A stretch of DNA of 6,845 bases from Acidobacteriota bacterium (GTDB lineage Bacteria; Acidobacteriota; Vicinamibacteria; Vicinamibacterales; JAFNAJ01), in contig JAFNAJ010000138.1 of assembly GCA_017860085.1 (NCBI GenBank), positions 1 to 6,845 of the forward strand, written 5' to 3'. The stretch's first letter is position 1. The number at the start of each line of letters is the position of its first letter. Both the position numbers and the translations under genes were made by a program. Below are positions 3,707 to 6,845 of this stretch, one piece after another. The notes under the pieces were generated by a model. The model saw only the letters and a program-made list of their open reading frames with translations, had not been told where the DNA came from and made no database searches.

Positions 3707-6649
3707 ATGCCCGCCGCTCAGCCTTGCCCGTCGCGGTTCGATGCCCTCGTGTCGCTCGCCCTGGCGCTCCTCCTCGCCCCGGCACTCGTGGCCCAATCGA
3801 GACCTCCCCAGGCGGCGCAGCCCGTCGACGAGGAATACACCCGACTGATCAAGCAGCACACACAGGACCCGCGCATCATCACCGAACTCGTCGACCACCT
3901 GCCGGCGTCTGCCACGGTGCCGTCTCCGCTCAAGGTGCTCGGCCGCATCCCCGGCACGCCGGACGAGTTGACGTACTCGAAGGACATCTACCGCTACTTC
4001 GACACGCTCGACCAGGCGTCGGATCGCGTGAGGGTGTTCCGCATTGGCACGACCGAAGAGGGTCGCGAGATGATCGCGGTCGTCATCGCCGACGAGGCCA
4101 CGATCAGAAACCTCGCCAAGTACAAGGCGATCACCGCACAGCTGACCGACCCGCGCAGGACCAGTGAGGCGACCGCGCGGCAGCTCGTCGCAACGGGAAG
4201 GCCGATCTACTACGTCACGGGGGCCATCCACTCGCCAGAGACCGGCAGCCCCGAGATGCTCATGGAGCTCGGCTACCGGCTCGCCGTCGAGGAGACGCCC
4301 TTCATCCAGCAGATCCGCAACACCCTCATCGTCGTGCTCACGCCCATCGTCGAGGTGGATGGCCGTGACAAGCAGGTCGACAGCTGGTACTTCCGCAAGA
4401 GGACGGGCCAGGCGCTGCCGCTGTCGTACTGGGGCAAGTACGTCGCCCACGACAACAACCGCGACGGCATGGCCCAGGCCCTCAGGCTCACGCAGAACCT
4501 GATGGCCGCGTTCCTCGACTGGCACCCGACCGTGTTCCACGATCTTCACGAGTCGGTGCCCTACCTCTACACGTCGACCGGAACGGGTCCCTACAACACG
4601 TGGCTCGATCCGCTGGTCACCGACGAGTGGTGGATGCTCGCGAAGTACGAGGTGGCCGAGATGACCAAGCGCGGCGTCCCCGGCGTGTGGACGTGGGGGT
4701 TCTACGACGGGTGGGTGCCCAACTACCTCTTCTTCATCGCCAACACCCACAACAGCATCGGCCGGTTCTACGAAACACAGACCTATGGCCCCATGAACCA
4801 GGAGATCACGCTGGGCGCCACGCAGACCAGCCGCGAATGGTTCCGCCCAAATCCCCCGCTGCAGAAGATCAAATGGGGTCCGCGCAACAACGTCAACATG
4901 CAGCAGTCGGCACTGCTCTTTGCCATGAGCCACGTGGCGAAGAACCGTGAGATGTATCTCGAGAACTACTGGTTCAAGAACAAGCGCGCCATCGACAGGG
5001 GGAAGGCCGAGGCCCCGCACGCGTGGGTCATCCCGGCCAACCAGCGCCGCAGGGTGGAAGCGGCCGAGCTCGTGAACGTGTTTCGCCGCCAGGGCGTCGA
5101 GGTGCACACGGCGGCCGGTGCGTTCACGATCGGTGATGTCGCGGTGAATGCGGGCGACTACGTGATACGGATGGACCAGCCCTATCGCACGCTCGTGGCC
5201 ATGCTGATGGACGTGCAGTTCTTCGCGCCCGGCAACCCGCGACCCTACGACGACACGGGCTGGACCTTCCCCTACCTGCGCAACGTGAAGGCCATGAAGG
5301 TGGCCGACAAGGCGATTCTCGACCAACCGATGACGCTCATGGCCGGGGATGCCAAGGTCGCGGGCACCATCTCGGGGACGGGCCCCGTGCTCGTCGTTGA
5401 GCACACGACCGACAACACGCTCATCAGCTTTCGCTTCGCCCACAAGGACGTGCGGATCCTCGCGGCTGAGGACGACTTCGAGGCCGCTGGCCGCACGTTC
5501 AGGGCCGGCGCCTTCATCGTGCCCGACGCCAATCGTGCGGCGCTCGAACCCACGGTCCGCGAGCTCGGTCTCTCGGCCTGGGCCATGCCGGCAGCTCCGG
5601 CGGTGAAGACGCACGAGCTCGACGTGCCGCGCATCGGGTACGTCCACGCGTGGCAGCGCACGCAGGACGAGGGCTGGGTGCGCCTGGCGTTCGACGCGTT
5701 CGGAGTGCCGTATACCTACTTCGCCGACCAGAAGCTCCGCGAGGGCAACCTTCGCGCGAAGTACGACGTGATCGTGTTCCCGCACGTCGGCGGCACGCTG
5801 CAGTCGCACCTCAATGGCGTGGCCGGGAGCGGCCGACCCCTGCCCTACAAGAAGACACCCGAAACGCCGAACCTCGGCGCACAAGACGAGAGTGACGACA
5901 TCCGCGGCGGCATGGGTCTCGAAGGATTCATGGCGCTCGTGACGTTCGTCCGCGAGGGCGGCACCCTCATCGTGGAGGGTTCGACGAGCACGCTCTTTCC
6001 GGCTGCCGGCGTGACGAGCGGGGTCACGCTCGAGGAGCCGACCACCCTGTTCGCGCGCGGCTCGATCCTCAAGGCGCTCTTCACCGATCGCCGGAGCCCG
6101 ATCGCGTACGGCTACGACCAGCCCGTGCTGCCCGTGTACTTCAACCAGGGGCCCGTCTTCCGCGCGGGCAGCGGCGGGGTGCCGGGCGAGTTCGCGGCAT
6201 TCATGGGCGGCGGACCGCAGATTCCGGGCGTCGGCATGAACACGACCCCCAACGCCGTGCCGCCCACGGTCGTTCCGCTCGAGCCCGAGGAGAAGAAGAC
6301 GGAGATGCCGTCTGTGGACGAGGCGGCGGCGTTTCGGCAGATGGCGCGCGCGTTCGGCATGAGCGTGGACGAGGCCCCGCCGCGGGTGATCCTCCGCTTT
6401 CCGCGCAATGCGAACGACATGCTGCTCTCGGGCTCGCTCGTCGGCGGCCAGGCGCTGGCCGATCGCGCCGTCGTCATCGACGCCCCCGTTGGCAACGGAC
6501 ACGTCGTGATGTTCGCCACGCGCCCGTACTGGCGCTGGCAGACCCAGGGACTGTTCTTTCTTGGTTTCAACGCGATCCTGAACTGGAACGACCTCGACGC
6601 GGGCAAGGAGGCGCCGAAGGAGACCTCGCGGCCAGCGGCGGAGCGCTGA
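3707..6649 (+). CDS. Secreted M14-family zinc metallopeptidase with a GATase-like C-terminal region
   Basis: This 980-residue protein has a signal peptide: Arg10 then a hydrophobic DALVSLALALLLAPALVA, with cleavage near 26-30. The M14 (zinc carboxypeptidase) domain covers roughly 85-420. The HxxE zinc motif is GAIHSPETGSPEM (His175, Glu178). LTPIVEVDG (211-219) replaces the usual NPDG stretch. HDNNRDG (248-254) resembles the substrate-binding DLNRN element (Asn251/Arg252). HDLHESV supplies the third zinc ligand, probably His281. RFYETQTYG has Glu356 as the likely general base, 75 residues after His281, close to the 74 of carboxypeptidase A. A beta-rich middle part follows (about 435-630). Then comes a region resembling class-I glutamine amidotransferase-like folds (about 638-955: RIGYVHAW, YDVIVFPHVGG, FVREGGTLIVEGS). 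It has a Gly/Pro-rich insertion near 820-870 and no cysteine nucleophile; the mature protein has no cysteine at all. A periplasmic or extracellular role cutting peptides is likely, but the substrate is unknown. All visible catalytic residues are kept, so it should be active. Confidence 0.9.
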   Translation: MPAAQPCPSRFDALVSLALALLLAPALVAQSRPPQAAQPVDEEYTRLIKQHTQDPRIITELVDHLPASATVPSPLKVLGRIPGTPDELTYSKDIYRYFDTLDQASDRVRVFRIGTTEEGREMIAVVIADEATIRNLAKYKAITAQLTDPRRTSEATARQLVATGRPIYYVTGAIHSPETGSPEMLMELGYRLAVEETPFIQQIRNTLIVVLTPIVEVDGRDKQVDSWYFRKRTGQALPLSYWGKYVAHDNNRDGMAQALRLTQNLMAAFLDWHPTVFHDLHESVPYLYTSTGTGPYNTWLDPLVTDEWWMLAKYEVAEMTKRGVPGVWTWGFYDGWVPNYLFFIANTHNSIGRFYETQTYGPMNQEITLGATQTSREWFRPNPPLQKIKWGPRNNVNMQQSALLFAMSHVAKNREMYLENYWFKNKRAIDRGKAEAPHAWVIPANQRRRVEAAELVNVFRRQGVEVHTAAGAFTIGDVAVNAGDYVIRMDQPYRTLVAMLMDVQFFAPGNPRPYDDTGWTFPYLRNVKAMKVADKAILDQPMTLMAGDAKVAGTISGTGPVLVVEHTTDNTLISFRFAHKDVRILAAEDDFEAAGRTFRAGAFIVPDANRAALEPTVRELGLSAWAMPAAPAVKTHELDVPRIGYVHAWQRTQDEGWVRLAFDAFGVPYTYFADQKLREGNLRAKYDVIVFPHVGGTLQSHLNGVAGSGRPLPYKKTPETPNLGAQDESDDIRGGMGLEGFMALVTFVREGGTLIVEGSTSTLFPAAGVTSGVTLEEPTTLFARGSILKALFTDRRSPIAYGYDQPVLPVYFNQGPVFRAGSGGVPGEFAAFMGGGPQIPGVGMNTTPNAVPPTVVPLEPEEKKTEMPSVDEAAAFRQMARAFGMSVDEAPPRVILRFPRNANDMLLSGSLVGGQALADRAVVIDAPVGNGHVVMFATRPYWRWQTQGLFFLGFNAILNWNDLDAGKEAPKETSRPAAER

Positions 6650-6690
6650 TGTCGTCGCCAGCCTGAACGCACGAGCAAGCCGCCAACGCC

Positions 6691-6845
6691 ATGCCGTTGC
6701 AGGTTCCGCGCGCAGACGACCGTGTTCCCCCGCTCGGACCTTCCGTGCCGCGGTGGGGCAACGCGGTCACCCGCGGGATCGGGCGCGCCGGTATGCGGGT
6801 GCTGGGCTGGCGACTCATCGGCGACATCCCCGACCTCCCGAAGGT
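6691..6845 (+). CDS. Lysophospholipid (1-acylglycerol-3-phosphate) acyltransferase-like protein, N-terminal part
   Basis: Fifty-one residues are readable before the right edge. The segment RWGNAVTRGIGRAGMRVLGW followed by RLIGDIPDLPK (to residue 51) matches the start of small bacterial PlsC-like acyltransferases, in which a GW-x-hydrophobic-x-G-hydrophobic-PDLPK stretch comes just before the catalytic HxxxxD box. That box lies beyond the window, so the call rests on the lead-in only. The expected role is acyl transfer to a lysophospholipid at the inner membrane. An in-frame stop at 6664-6666 limits the start, and ATG 6691 is the only good choice. No strong Shine-Dalgarno is visible (only GAGCAAG about 14 nt upstream). 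The gene starts 41 bp after the peptidase stop on the same strand, with no terminator between, so co-transcription is likely. Confidence 0.65.
   Translation, partial: MPLQVPRADDRVPPLGPSVPRWGNAVTRGIGRAGMRVLGWRLIGDIPDLPK

Noticed and set aside
3185..6502. A 1105-codon open frame on the minus strand, antisense to the peptidase
   Set aside because: It mirrors the codon bias of the real gene in GC-rich DNA. Its translation is rich in His, Arg, Val and Gly with no domain, while the plus strand encodes a complete M14 peptidase.
6649..6666. Tiny frame ATG...TGA (MSSPA) overlapping the peptidase stop as TGATG
   Set aside because: It has only five codons and no sign of function. At most it could aid ribosome re-initiation toward the next gene.

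Overview
The window is high-GC throughout, with almost every third codon position G or C. It looks like chromosomal DNA of a free-living bacterium. A secreted M14 peptidase with a C-terminal extension, an aromatic-L-amino-acid-decarboxylase-like enzyme and an anchored glycine-zipper protein together fit Acidobacteriota (Vicinamibacteria-like) best. That placement rests on family recall, not on a marker gene. There are no tRNA or rRNA genes, insertion sequences, CRISPR arrays or phage genes.

Left half, minus strand. Four genes are read right to left from about 3456. They are a membrane-anchored protein with a Pro/Ala-rich linker and a glycine zipper (2467-3456), an exported DUF442/dual-specificity-phosphatase-like protein with a CX4R loop (1886-2446), a PLP-dependent group II decarboxylase of the aromatic amino acid decarboxylase type (396-1889), and a hemerythrin (HHE) protein cut by the left edge (1-313). 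The phosphatase-like and decarboxylase genes share a 4-bp ATGA overlap and are probably translationally coupled. A perfect TATAAT lies 6 nt before the phosphatase-like ATG, and no Shine-Dalgarno is visible there. This suggests a new, possibly leaderless, transcription start between the anchored-protein gene and the pair.

Middle, 3457-3706. This is a 250-bp divergent intergenic region. It holds a weak extended -10 and a strong ribosome binding site for the rightward gene, a tandem/inverted GAGGGACA motif set with 21-bp spacing, and nested inverted repeats that could fold as a branched leader of the leftward gene.

Right half, plus strand. A 980-residue secreted M14 zinc metallopeptidase (3707-6649) has intact metal-binding and catalytic motifs and a C-terminal region resembling a class-I glutamine-amidotransferase fold without a cysteine nucleophile. 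After 41 bp comes the start of a lysophospholipid-acyltransferase-like gene (6691 to the right edge).

No clearly undescribed system is visible. The least ordinary parts are the repeat-rich divergent regulatory region, the candidate leaderless start, and the coupling of an exported phosphatase-like protein to a cytoplasmic decarboxylase.
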